A stretch of 64,000 bases of DNA from Molanna angustata. Its lineage: Eukaryota; Arthropoda; Insecta; Trichoptera; Molannidae. The notes under the pieces were generated by a model that was not told the origin of the DNA, did no database searches, and saw only the letters and a program-made list of their open reading frames with translations. How positions within the stretch are numbered: position 1 is the first letter of the stretch; each line of letters begins with the position of its first letter. Where the stretch lies: the NCBI GenBank assembly GCA_963576475.1, contig OY754981.1:13652716-13716715 (forward strand). The letters run 5' to 3'. The translations under genes and the position numbers were made by a program. Positions 20,410-31,904 of the stretch are shown here, one piece after another.

Positions 20410-21855
20410 TCCATTTTTTCCAAACAATTCTATTTTTTTTAAATTAAGATTCATGATCATTTAAGGGATGTAAAAATAATATTATTTTTGGTGTCGAAAT
20501 TAAATAAGAAAATACCTTGAATGGTTAGAAGAAGGGCTTGAAAATATGCGACAAAATAATGTATTCAAATATTCGAATTTGTTTTCAGTGGTATTCGAAT
20601 GCTATTCGATATTTCTGGAAGTCAAATAGAACTGGGTAATTGGTGAAATAACTTTTTTTTTAAATTACGAGATCAATCAAATTTATTTTGCGACAAACTG
20701 TTAGAAAATAAAAAAAATCAAACAATCGACTTCACCTCCATCACCACGATGGTAAAATACATAATATGTACATAAAATAATACAATAACGAATAAAAAAT
20801 TAAACAATTTCTGTTACCTTGGCAGAACACAAACATAAACAGAATGTCTTTTCAATGAGATCAGTTGTATCATATATGTTCTAATATTCGGATATTGCGT
20901 CGATTATTACTGGAATATGGAAAAGAACCCAATATACGAATTATTAGAAAAATAGTCTTGCAAGCTCTTGTTACAAGTCATTCTAAAATATATCCGACTG
21001 AAATATATATCCATCGTTCAAGGTATTTAACACCACGATGCATGATGTATTGCAAAATCTTCGTTAGACAATTCGTCCCATGACAATGTTTTTAAAGCCT
21101 ATCTGCTAAATCGCAAATGATTGAGTGACTTCGATAGAAATTAATTGCTTTTTTATGAGCTATTTTTTCAAAATCGGGAGGTAATCAAACTCACAAAGGT
21201 ATCGCTACTATGTTTTCATTTACAACCCTCACGTAGTTACACCTTTGCAGGTATCTACTGATTGATTTATCATTGAAATAGAGATCTTTGCCCTGACAAG
21301 TCAATGAACAATTTTAATTACTACGATCTGCAATTCTGAGGTGTAAATATCCAAAAGCCACATATCCAATTTAGTTACAAGAAGTTTAATATTAAGGCTG
21401 TGTTTCTCAAACAAAGATGAAACTAAGGGTCGTATAACAAGAGTTATTTGAGAATGCAAGAAAAAGGCAAGGCCTCGTACTGCGAAAATACTGCTTACGG
21501 GACCTCAAATTTTTCTTACAATATTCTATAACTCCTGTAAAATTGTTAAAAAAAATACTTTAATTTCGTAAATTGTTCAAAACTTTTGGTTGTTTTTCTT
21601 GAAATCCAATCCCATCAAACGAGTCAATTGTGAACAATTTAATGATATCAAAGTATTTTAATTATACTATTTACCGATATTTTTGTTGAAACAACCCAGC
21701 CTGAATCGTCTGTATGTAATTTTCTATTTCGGGTAATCATCATATCATTTGTACGAAATCCAACAAGGATTTATCTAGGTACAATGATTTGATGTCGTAT
21801 TTCCATTTAAAGGATAGCCATAGGGAATCAAACGACAGACTCCTCTCTTTTGATA
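20410..21855. other. AT-rich intergenic stretch, no recognised gene
   Basis: Scattered frames below 75 codons only. No repeat termini recognised. Confidence 0.4.
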
Positions 21856-21859
21856 TACT

Positions 21860-22130
21860 TTTCTCGCTACATTTACTTTCATGTATCGTCTAATTCTTCT
21901 ATCATTCCTCGGTCTCGTCTTGGTGATTTCGTTTCAACCGCGTTATTTCCACTTTCATGCGTCTTCTGCCATGTCCATGTCTCACTAGCATACTTTAGAG
22001 TCAGTACGACGATCCCATTGTGTATCGCGAGCTTTGCTTGCCATAGAAATCTTAATGCACCGTTCATTATATTTTTTGCCGTTACTCTCCTTTCAATATC
22101 TTTATCCAATCTTCCATCACGCTGAAACAT
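21860..22130 (-). pseudogene. LINE C-terminal fragment (YPxRDMA family)
   Basis: The minus frame starts FQRDGRLDKDIERRVTAKNI and continues KLAIHNGIVVLTLKYASETW, homologous to residues 40-105 of the open frame at 60240-60974, with small deletions and a degraded end. Confidence 0.75.
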
Positions 22131-23600
22131 AAATTAGAATAATTAATTACAAAGAAAATATGTGATTTATAAAAATGCAGGAATGTAACAATTCAAAATG
22201 TCTTTAAATATATAGTAATTGAAAAAGATATATACAAAAAAAAACAATCTTTGAGGTTAAACGATAATTATTACTATGTTTTAGTTACAACTTTCATACA
22301 TACAGTATAAATTCAGTAAATAATAAATATACAAAATTAACACAAAAGCGGAGAGAGTGGCACTGAAGTGAAAGTGAAGTGAAATCTAGAAAGATCGATG
22401 CTCACTCATTGGTAGCTAGGAGGAATATGTATCCATCTGACAGGGCGGTCGCTAGGCGCTGTGCCGCCACATGTACCTATTTCTGAAGAAAAATAAATAA
22501 AAAAATAAGTTTTGTCCGCTTATTTCACACATAAGCGGTGATTTTTTTACTCTGTCATTTCCTCCATTGTTAAATATAAAGCTCTATCTGTTCTCACCAG
22601 TGGTTTTATTATCATCATCATCGGTTCCACATCCCAAGATGGGACCGATTTCTCATAGTAAACCTGTCTCGATTTGATATTTACTTACATTATGAATACG
22701 GAAAATAATTACAATACTTACATATTTCCAATCCGTACAAACTTTGACATCATCGGATTACGGGAAAAAGTGTCTTCCCTTTGACAGCCTTACTCGAATC
22801 ACAAAGTCAAATTAAGTCATTTATTTCTGCGGCGAAAGAAGTCAAAATTAATAAATTTCTTATTTCATTTCTCAAAAATAGAATGGTTAATTATTTACAC
22901 GCGTCTGTTATGTCTGTTGAAAAATTAAATTCTAAACAGAATAAGAAACCTTCTTTGAACATACGAAATAATGTAGAAACTCGGCCTTTTCTTTAATTAT
23001 ATAAATACACAACAAGTATGACTTTTGATGTCTTCACCAGGTTGGGTTTTACTCGTGCGAGAATTTTTTTTAAAACAATATTTGATCTTTGTTTCTTCCA
23101 TTGAATTTTTTTTAAATGACTTTGACTGTGAAAGTATTTTTTTCCAATGAAGAATGTATTTATTTTATAATTTAATTTCAAGGAATATGATATTATTTAT
23201 CAATTTAAAACCAACAGTATTTTCTGCATAAAAGAAAATTAATTAACGATCAATAAATGCTTAATTACATTTTACAATAGATTTAAAATTATGAATTAAC
23301 AAAGTAAATAGACGTTTAAGTTGGCATAGTAAAATTATGAAAAAGAGGTAAGTACAAAGAGGTTCGATCAAACAGAAAAAAGATATTCAAATTCAAAGGA
23401 TTTTAATTGACACATCGGTTAGTAATATTTAAACAAAGATATTTAAATTCGTTCAATTTCAAATTGAACCCATTAAATAAGTCAATTAACTTATATGAGT
23501 GCTATGCCAATTTTGAAAGGATTATTTTTACGGAGATCGCTAAGAAAATTTTCAATTAAATATGTAGCATTTTGTCTGTGTAACAAGGGTTTCTCAAAAT
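22131..23600. other. AT-rich intergenic stretch
   Basis: No recognised gene. A short GC-rich patch lies at 22437-22476 (GACAGGGCGGTCGCTAGGCG). Two small frames (22781-22996 plus and 22993-23181 minus) have no recognisable similarity. Confidence 0.35.
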
Positions 23601-23629
23601 TTTATTTCAATTCATTCTGTGGTGGTGTT

Positions 23630-24145
23630 TTGGCCACTCCGTAATAATAATAATAATAATGAGATATTATTCCAGTTCGTTAGCAGGGGGGTGCAATGCA
23701 ACACAAACCATATAATATATACAACATTTAAAAATAAGGTATTAGTACCTACATACAAATAAAAAGAATAACGGAGAGAAAAGTAAACATAAAGAGCAAA
23801 CAAAAATATATACCTACATATATGTATAACCGTTATAACAAAAATTATTCATTTAAGTAAAAAGAACAACAGAAAAACTAAAAATAAAAACCTAATGATA
23901 ATAATAACACATCAATATACATAAAAACAAATATAAAATAATATAACCGGAAGCAAAACAATATAACCGTATAAAAACATCTATTGAAATCACTTCAGTC
24001 ACTGCAAAATTGATGCCCATCTTCTGTGAATTGGAGAATCAAGCCACATACCAGCCTCTCGAACAATAGAATTGCTACATAGATCTCCACATCCTCATTC
24101 TTGCAACATCTATCTTGCGTCTTTGGAGAGCGGCAAAGTCAATAA
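23630..24145 (-). pseudogene. LINE 3' end fragment with TTA-repeat tail
   Basis: On the minus strand it runs from GACTTTGCCGCTCTCCAAAG (24140) to a (ATT)n tail near 23645. The same sequence lies in plus orientation at 40905-41190, which identifies it as a dispersed repeat. Coding remnants read FAALQRRKIDVARMRMWRS. Confidence 0.6.
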
Positions 24146-25105
24146 TAAATTATTACAAAATAATATTCTTTCGGTTCTTAAATAAGATTCTTACGGTCTT
24201 AATTATTAGATTTCGTTAAAAGCTCAACAAGCGATCGGTATTAAAAAATCTTCATTATAAACGTATACTAAGATGTGACTAACTAGTTCACCGAATTGTT
24301 TACGAACACCCTCAATTATTTATTTTAATATGACAGCATTGGCTTCACAGATGTCAAAAATTTATTTATTTATTTATTTTATATGGTTTCTCGATAAAAA
24401 TAGATAAATGTATGTATTTTTTTAATAACTGACATCGAAAAATGAAACCAATCACCGGGTTGTGCCGTGTTGAGTCAATTTAAACAGATTGCGATGAAGA
24501 ATAACAAGGAAAAATGATATAAGTAGATATTAAATTTTTCTATCAAACTCAAATATGCGTCGGATCATATGTGAAAGATCCGCCATTTTGAAATATTTGG
24601 TATGACGCGTAAGTCAAGCGTTAATCAACCTCTCGACCTGTCCTAACTTTACGTCTATGAAATAAAGGTGTAATAAAGATAGTCACGGTTTAAAAACATC
24701 TTCGGTTTAGTAAACTTTTTCGTTAATCACGCTCTATTACCAGGTACTATAGATAGTAAACGTTTATAAGACGGTTAGATCCTGTATGAATGTAGGTAGG
24801 TACTTAATAAAAATGGATTAAAAGTTCAAGAGAATTGATAATCATCAATAAAAGAATGACTTACAGGAGCTCACACTGATGCAATTTTTTTTCCTGAGCT
24901 TTTAACTTAGGACACACATTAAAACCAACCACTCAACAAAACAAAATAACATATACTTAGAAAACTATTTTTAAAATTACAGGATGTACAGCATCGGCTT
25001 ATTCAGAACAGGGTAATAAGAAAATTTCTGATAAAGTTATGAAGCTGTAGGAAGGAAAATTCTTACACGCCAATACAGATGAAGTATTGTTAACTTGAAG
25101 ATGCA
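24146..25105. other. AT-rich intergenic stretch
   Basis: No recognised coding or repeat structure in about 960 bp. Confidence 0.4.
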
Positions 25106-25799
25106 TTAAGGGGGGGACTGCTGCCAACGTACCTATGTATTTTTCAATTTGATATACCATCATTATTTATTATCAAATCGTTTTGAAAAAAATAATTTAG
25201 ATAGTTTGGGTATTAATAAAGAAAAATATATCTTTACTTTTTGATAATGTTTTGTATAAATTCTTGTATAAAAATAATGGCATACCCCGATTTTCAAAGT
25301 TTATCTTATATTTTTAATAAAATATAAGGCGTAATTCAACATATTTTCTTTTTAATTAAAGAATACAAAAATATCTAGAAAAATATGATGTGACGTTGCA
25401 TTAATGCTTGAGGTGAGTAAATAAACCTAAAAAACATTTATTTTACATTCAGCGCCATTGCGAAATAAAAGTTTTTTTGGTTTATTAACTTAACCTGATG
25501 CATTAATGCAACGTTACATCGTATTTTTCCCGATACTTTGATCTTCTTTAATTTATAAAAAAATATAATGCTCTATACCTTATATTTTTTTAGAAATTTA
25601 AGATAAATGGCAAAAATCGGGATATGCTTATTATTTTCGTACAAGAATATATACAGAACATAATTAAAAAGTTAATGTATATTTTTCTTTATTAATATCC
25701 AAACTAACTACGTTATTTTTTTCAAAATGATTCGTTTTGCAGTAATGATGCAAATTCAACTTGAAAAAATAGGTTCGTTGGCAGCAGTCACCCTCTTAA
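25106..25799. mobile_element. piggyBac-type MITE with long inverted repeats
   Basis: Flanked by TTAA at 25106-25109 and 25796-25799. Ends read GGGGGGGACTGCTGCCAACG and, on the other strand, GAGGGTGACTGCTGCCAACG. The inverted arms extend over about 300 bp each with moderate divergence (for example GCATTAATGCAACGTTACAT near the centre pairs with ATGTGACGTTGCATTAATGC). No transposase. The TTAA duplication points to the piggyBac superfamily; that assignment is inference from the target site. Confidence 0.75.
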
Positions 25800-25974
25800 T
25801 AATAATTCTTATGTTATATTCTCTATCTTATCTTCAAATATAACAAGAAATGTATTATCAAATATTTATTAAAAATCGTAATTTTCTATCACATCACAAA
25901 ACCTCTATCTCCCTCCTTTCATTGTTGCTGTAATTTTACATCTAATAATGGTGCCTACTTGTTAATCTTTAATA

Positions 25975-26365
25975 ATAATAATAAAATTATTTTATTATGC
26001 AAAACAAATCACATTATGTGGCGGACTTATTGCCCGTAGGCAATTTCTACCAGTCAACCACATTAGTAAATACAGTAGTACGAGCAAGTACAAAAAAATA
26101 CATATAATAAAAACTAATAGGTATACATGACAAATTAAACGTAAATAATAAAAAATATGTCCAAATATCCAAAAATATGAAAAGGATGGGTTGGGACGGG
26201 ATGAAGGATAAAGAAATTATAGGTATGAGGATAAGAAGTGTGACTTGTGGAAGCTTCTTGGAAACCATTAAGCTATAGGAGCTTCTCTTATACCATTGGG
26301 TAATTGGTTCCACAGCCGGGCTGCGTGTACCTATTGTGAACGAGTATGTATGGGTGGATGTGTGG
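25975..26365 (-). pseudogene. Jockey/CR1-like LINE 3' end with RT C-terminus
   Basis: The minus strand encodes AARLWNQLPNGIREAPI followed by a stop and a 3' UTR ending ...GGGCAATAAGTCCGCCACAT and an A/T-rich tail near 25980. 'RLWN.LP..IR' is the conserved end of RT polyproteins in this group. A close copy is at 44936-45330. Confidence 0.75.
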
Positions 26366-26674
26366 TGTATTGGGATTGATAGTGTACTTTGGTTTGAATC
26401 TTTCTGTATGTTTCTTTGTTATAAATTTAATGTACCCACCACTACACTATTTATGGCCCCACGTCGCTTCGGTTGGTTAGTACAAACTGCCTTATGGCAA
26501 TAAACCCGCCATTTTACACATTATTGTACATGAAGTAAATAATTAACTAAAGTAAGCGCTGTTCAATGAAACATGATTATTCCAAAGACACTACTGTTAA
26601 ATTTTAGCCTCTACTGTGTGATAAAAATGTTTTAAATACCGAAAAAACATGAATAAAGAATTTACAAACGTAAT

Positions 26675-27275
26675 GCTGGGGGGTAAGTCTGGAGGGCAAG
26701 TCTGGTCCAATCGGCAAAATCAAAACCCTTGTGGTTACCCATATCATGGAAATAATTTATTTATTTATTTTATTTTATTGGGGGTATACACAGATGTACA
26801 GGTTACATTCATTAAAATATATACATATGCTAAGTGGTACAATCTATAGCTAGGCCTGCCATCCAATTATGTATATCCACTGATATAATATTCATTAACA
26901 CACAGAAGAGAAATAAAAAAATAAAAATAAAGAAATAATTATTAGGAGATGGTTCAGGATAGTGGGATAGGAAAGTGACGGAAATGTCAGAGGATAACTT
27001 AAAGACGGAAAGCAAATTAAGTTGTACAGTATTCATACAATAAAATAAAACAAAATATCTATATATTGTTATCTCGGATCAAGTTGGATAATTCTTTCAT
27101 ATACCTGCTATACGGAGTGTGAAATAAAAATATGTCTAAACTATTGAAATAATTATCATATTATGGAGTTATATGTCATCTTAAGATATTATAGAACTCC
27201 ATGTAATAATTGTATCCATGATATGGGTAACCACGAGGGTTTTGATTTCGCCGGTTGGACCAGACTTGCCCCCCT
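26675..27275. mobile_element. GGGGGGCAAGTCTGG palindromic MITE, split by a LINE fragment
   Basis: The left half (26675-26757: GGCAAGTCTGGTCCAATCGG...CCCATATCATGG) and right half (27150-27275: ...CCATGATATGGGTAACC...CCAGACTTGCCCCCCTG) are one MITE separated by a LINE 3' fragment. GAAATAATT on both sides of the LINE piece looks like its target duplication. Confidence 0.75.
26758..27149 (-). repeat. LINE 3' fragment inserted in a MITE
   Basis: Begins (plus reading) TTTATTTATTTATTTTATTT, the inverse of an (AAAT)n tail, followed by about 370 bp of 3' UTR without coding content. It interrupts the MITE above. Confidence 0.6.
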
Positions 27276-27328
27276 GGGTAAATATATTCCACTTTAAATT
27301 AATGTTTAAACTGAAAGCACAACTTCAT

Positions 27329-27369
27329 AAGCCGCTTTGTTGACTCGATCCGAGTTAACAAAGCGGCTT
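27329..27369. repeat. 19 bp-stem hairpin
   Basis: AAGCCGCTTTGTTGACTCG (27329-27347), loop ATC, CGAGTTAACAAAGCGGCTT (27351-27369); one mismatch that pairs as G-U in RNA. Small-RNA precursor, terminator-like structure or MITE remnant cannot be distinguished. Confidence 0.6.
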
Positions 27370-28895
27370 TAAGCGCCGAATATAAGATGTCTTTCTGAAG
27401 GCACATCTTTTGATACAGTTTTTGAATAAAGGACAAAGCTAAAGGACAAAATGTAGGATTGTTGGTCGCGATTATCAGCAACGAAGGACCGATAAAAATT
27501 CCAATGGGACCATGTTCAGGTAACAGGATAACAGGAGAGCATGACGGTAGAGAAGATTGTCCATAATAATGGTTAACGATTGTATTTTATAAAACGTGTT
27601 GCAGATGATATCACTTCCAGAATATCTGACGAAAATTCCAAAACACAATGGCACGGGTGCTATGACAGTGTATGAGGATGCGGGAAGCTATAAAAACATA
27701 GGGAACTACTATAACCCACATTGACACAACCCATCAGGTCATGGCGCTACCGGGAACATAAATTGATAAACATGTTTCTTTGTATGTCTGACTGACGAAG
27801 TTTTACACGTTTTTATGTGTCTTCACGTCTTCTATTTAGTCACTTTGGCTGGTGGGATCCCCGAACAGACACATTTGAATTTTATTTGACACACAACATA
27901 ATTAATACATGTAATTACAATTTGTTAAGTTTTAAAGGTGTCTGTCGGAGGGTATCCACCAACCAATGTTTATGTAAATGCTTGTTACCTCCTGTGGCGC
28001 AGGCGTAAAAAAAATCAGCCCTTTAATAGGATAATCACGGCCTCTTGGAATTTTACAACAAAAATTTCGTGAATATAAGCGTAAAACAATGTGGGCGGAT
28101 CACATGCAAACTTCGAAACTATTGTATGAGAATATACGTTCTTAAACATCACAATCGTGTGCGCACGAGTTTTTGAATCGAGCGTTACGCTAAATCAAAA
28201 TGTAGTAGGTATTTGATTTTTTTTTTATTATTTTTTATTCAGGTATATAACATTACACAATATTTTAACTTAATGACAATAAATAAGAATCTTGATACTC
28301 TCTCGATAGAGTTAAAACTCGTGTTATAGAGAGGAGTATCGTAAATACGCACAGAAGAAAAATTCAACATATAGGATATGTATTGCCAAAAATTTCCCTT
28401 TTAATGCTATTTTAAATTTATTTTGATCTTTTCCCTATATGACAGTAATTTCTATGCTGCAGTTATATTTTTTTTTGGTATGTGAACTAGTTCTCCCTGT
28501 TTCACTAGTAAAAATTTCATCATGGTTTCTGCCTGTGAGCATATGTAGTTGCAATCATGTACATTAATTATATAAATTTACAAAAAAAAAACAGAAAATT
28601 TTGTAAAAACATATCAGAGCAGTGTTAAAATTTATAAAATACCTATCATTACAAAAATCGTTTTTCTAAGACTCATATGTTATGGATAATAAATCAAAAA
28701 TACAGGAATTATCAAAAAAAAAAATTCGAAAAAAGTGGACAAAATAAATAATAATAATAATAATAATATTTTTTATTAAAAATAAAAACACAAACAACAA
28801 ATACAATAATAACAGTATAAACAAAAAAAAACAATAAATGTGTATATATGATCATTGTACAAATGTTTGTTGAAGACGTAAATTTTAAGAGTACG
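27370..28895. other. AT-rich intergenic stretch
   Basis: No recognised gene. 28740-28770 contains an (AAT)n run and 28210-28260 a T-rich run that could be old LINE tails. Short frames only. Confidence 0.35.
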
Positions 28896-28899
28896 GCGT

Positions 28900-29330
28900 T
28901 AATGTATACATACATACATACATACCATCACGCCATATCCCTTACGGGGTAAGCAGAGAGAACCGAGCGCCATACTCCTCTATTTTTGCATACATTCCTA
29001 GCTTCCTTTACATCCATGCATCGTCTCATACATGCTCGTCGATTATTAAAGCTTCTTATATTTCCTTCTTTCAAAATATCATTCACATGGTCATGCCATC
29101 CCTTTCTGGGGTGGCCCCTACTATTCAATCCATCTCTTACACCCATGTATATTTTTTGGTCAGTCGTTCATCATTCATTCTTTCAATATGTCCAAACCAC
29201 CTCAAGGAATTCACTTTCATTTTATTTATAATACTCTTCTTCATCTTGCATTCCCTCCTTATGTCCTCATTTTTTATTCTATCATATATCGTTCTATTAC
29301 ATACTCTTCTTAGTGATCTCATTTATGAAC
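28900..29330 (-). pseudogene. LINE C-terminus (YPxRDMA family)
   Basis: Two overlapping minus frames (28928-29146 and 29137-29322) together read RSLRRVCNRTIYDRIKNEDI...LRWFGHIERMNDERLTKK..WV, then HPRKGWHDHVNDILKEGN...RSVLSAYPVRDMA stop. The 3' end is a (TATG)n tail at 28911-28926. The frames break near 29140 with a loss relative to the copy at 60240. Confidence 0.8.
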
Positions 29331-29414
29331 ATCCAAATGGCGTTATGAACATCCAAAAACTACCTTGGAGCCTATCCAATCCTTATGGAGGCTATCCATA
29401 AAGTATTTTGAATT

Positions 29415-29573
29415 ATAATATGTCCTATTCTGATTCGCTTCAGAGTACTAAAACGTCTAAATCAACGGGCGTCCGTGGATAAAAGGATTTTATCCACGCG
29501 GTGTGACGTAATGAGACCCGTATAAATGCTGTCAACATTTTTTGACATTTTTCATATACTAAAATTCAGACGG
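29415..29573. mobile_element. MITE, AATATGTCC...GTGACGTAATGAG family, right end decayed
   Basis: ATAATATGTCCTATTCTGAT at the left, then ACGGGCGTCCGTGGATAAAA and GGTGTGACGTAATGAGACCC, closely matching the complete copy at 48783-48956. The right terminal repeat is lost or diverged. Confidence 0.65.
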
Positions 29574-30125
29574 ATAAACTTAGATGAATCATAATATGTA
29601 AGACATAATGTCGGTACCACATAGTTTACAATTTTATATTTGAGAATATTAATTGGAGATACAAATATTCTCAAAAATGTTGAAATTTCGTTTGTGCTAG
29701 GGAACGGGTATTCGACAAGTGTCCCAATAAAAAAATGCAATAAAAATATTTGAGACGTGTATATGTAGGTACTGTCATGGCTGTGATGTCCTCTGACACG
29801 ATCGTTATTGAAGAGCCGTTACGTGTAAGGGACATAACGACAAAACATGACGGGAATATTTTACAAAATACGGATAATAAAAGATTAAACAATTTACTCG
29901 GGGCCTAGGATCAAAAGGTCTACGAAATAGCCACCGCCAATGGCTCGCTCGCCACCAACAGCCATCGTTTGATACCGATATTTGCATTAATTTATCCATC
30001 AGCTGCTATAATGCAACGCTTGTTTTTTTAATTCTATTAAAAGGTCTGCCTTTTGAATCATCAATGCGTTATCCAGCTTTTTACGATTAGATAGATATTT
30101 TTGTACTTGTATATCACTAACTGGA
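29574..30125. other. Unassigned stretch
   Basis: No recognised gene. Minus frames of 62-73 codons (29552-29740, 29671-29892, 29805-29999) overlap each other without similarity I recognise. Confidence 0.3.
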
Positions 30126-30129
30126 AAGA

Positions 30130-30460
30130 ATGAGTGAGCAACTGCTCGCCATAAGAGTCTTTCATCATAGACCAGGGAGTGTGAGGCGTAAGGAGAGACC
30201 TAAGCTGAGATTATGTACTGCGTCTAAGGGGACCTGCCCCCCTAGACAACATGCCATGTGACAGCCACCAATTCCATACATTTACTATCGCTTAGCGAGA
30301 TAACGCTTAGCTTAAATGGCATGTTGTCTAGGGGGGCTGGACTCTTTGTGCGTGGTCAATTGGAGACATTTAGCCGCTGACAGATCGGGAAGACGAAGAC
30401 ATCTTTTAGAGGCCAGGTCCCAACTTCGAAGGTGGATCCGATGATGACGATAATATCACT
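30130..30460 (+). pseudogene. RTE-like LINE fragment interrupted by a MITE
   Basis: Plus strand reads ...RVFHHRPGSVRRKERPKLRL...ASKGT, then after the MITE (30236-30339) WTLCAWSIGDI..., a decayed LINE/SINE-like 3' region ending GATGATGACGATAAT. Confidence 0.5.
30236..30339. mobile_element. Internally deleted CAGCCCCCCTAG MITE
   Basis: Ends GCCCCCCTAGACAACATGCC and GGCATGTTGTCTAGGGGGGC match the copy at 17061-17228. The left arm jumps after 22 bp to the central GTGACAGCCACCAATTCC, so about half of the palindrome is missing while the right half is complete. Confidence 0.75.
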
Positions 30461-30604
30461 GAGTGGAAACAGATATAATTGGTTTCTATTTAACAGTGGA
30501 AGAAATAAAAAATTAAAGAAGAAAAAAATAAATCTCCACTAATATCTGAAGTAAGCGGATAAAGTATTTTGAAATTTTATATTTTTTTCTTAAGAAGTAG
30601 GTAC

Positions 30605-30740
30605 ATTACATACATGCATACCATTACGCCATATCCCACAATGTGGGGTAAAAAGCGACAGGTGTACGGGTGTGCATGACCTTATGAAAAGGAACACGAC
30701 ACATCCGTGCACCCCCACATACTAGTCTACTTTCACCAAA
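30605..30740 (-). repeat. LINE 3' tail fragment
   Basis: CATACCATTACGCCATATCC is the inverse of the ..GGATATGGCGTGATGGTATG 3' end of the YPxRDMA LINE family. The rest (GACAGGTGTACGGGTGTGCA) is diverged. Confidence 0.4.
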
Positions 30741-30841
30741 AAATTAATGGTGTATTTTCGATTACCCGACTCTTACGATACACCCGAAACTATGGTTACA
30801 GAAAAGAGTGAAAGTACTTATGCTTATAAATAAAAAATATG

Positions 30842-30985
30842 AACAAATATAATTTCAAAAAGTATTTATTTTGTCAACCGATGACCGTTTCGGCCTATAA
30901 GGCCATAATAAATACTGTTCGACCAAATTATTATGCTCTTATAAGCTGTCGTCGTTAGACAAAATAAATACTTTGTTCATATTTT
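30842..30985 (-). repeat. Fold-back element with hammerhead-like half
   Basis: AAGTATTTATTTTGTC (about 30859-30875) and its inverse GACAAAATAAATACTT (about 30958) enclose the core, with outer arms AAAAATATGAACAAA and TTTGTTCATATTTTT. The minus strand contains GGCCTTATAGGCC-GAAAC-GGTC, which has the form of helix II, GAAA and a cleavage triplet of a hammerhead, but the CTGANGA box is replaced by TATTATG. Possibly a dead relative of the element at 4465-4668. Confidence 0.45.
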
Positions 30986-31720
30986 TTTCTAATTTATTTG
31001 GAAAAAAATACAAGTCAAATTCGCAACGTTGATTATACCAAGATAAATAATATCGAATATTATAAAAAAATCTATATAATCAGAAAATTTGAATCTATTT
31101 TCATTGCTAGTATACATATGAAATAAGTTTTTTACGAGCTAAGCTTATAATGTGTAAATTTATTATGTATAAGGTTTATAATATATGCATTTCAGTCGGG
31201 GAAAAAACCGTAAGCTTCTGAGAATTCTCCTACAAAAATGGTTATATAATCTGTCATTTATATTCCTTACATATACCCTACTGATTATGTTACTTTTTCC
31301 ACGCGCATGAGAGCCTTTGCTTACAAAATACTAAAACTTGACAACTTTGTACCTATTCGTTATAACAGTGATGAAAACTTTTCGCTGAAAATTAATCGCC
31401 GTTATTTGATATAAGAAATTCCATAATAACCTTTAAAATGAGCTATCGATCTGCTGTCTCACGCTCGTGGCCTGTCATTGACTTCAGTTAGGCATTTCTG
31501 TCTTCGTGCTCGTTCTATCCGATGCTGCAGGGCTACTCATGAGGATTAAAGTAAGAATTTGGTCAGCTTCAGACTCAAGCAATGTTTGAGGTTAAATTAA
31601 TTTAATAATTATATTAAGTTATACAACAATTAATGACAATTTCATACTGAACGTTGATATTAACATTCTTTTATAATTAAATGTAGAGAATAATTAAAAT
31701 TAGATTATGATCGAGTACTT
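30986..31720. other. AT-rich intergenic stretch
   Basis: No recognised feature in about 730 bp. Confidence 0.4.
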
Positions 31721-31900
31721 GGGGCAAGTCTGGTCCAACCGGCGAAATCAAAACCCTGGTGATTACCCATTTCATGGATATAATTATTATATGGAGTTAT
31801 ATGACATCTAAAGATATTATAGAACTCCATATAATAATTATATCCATGATATGGGTAATCGTGAGGGTTTTGATTTCGTCGGTTGGACCAGACTTGCCCC
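31721..31900. mobile_element. GGGGGGCAAGTCTGG palindromic MITE, complete
   Basis: GGGGCAAGTCTGGTCCAACC at the left and GGTTGGACCAGACTTGCCCC at the right; the interior is palindromic around AAAGATATTATAGAACTCCA. Same family as 39837-40016 and 52162-52345. Confidence 0.85.
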
Positions 31901-31904
31901 GCCC

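Noticed and set aside
27785..27800. Second CTGACGA hammerhead core
   Set aside because: No GAAA box or complementary stems follow at the needed spacing.
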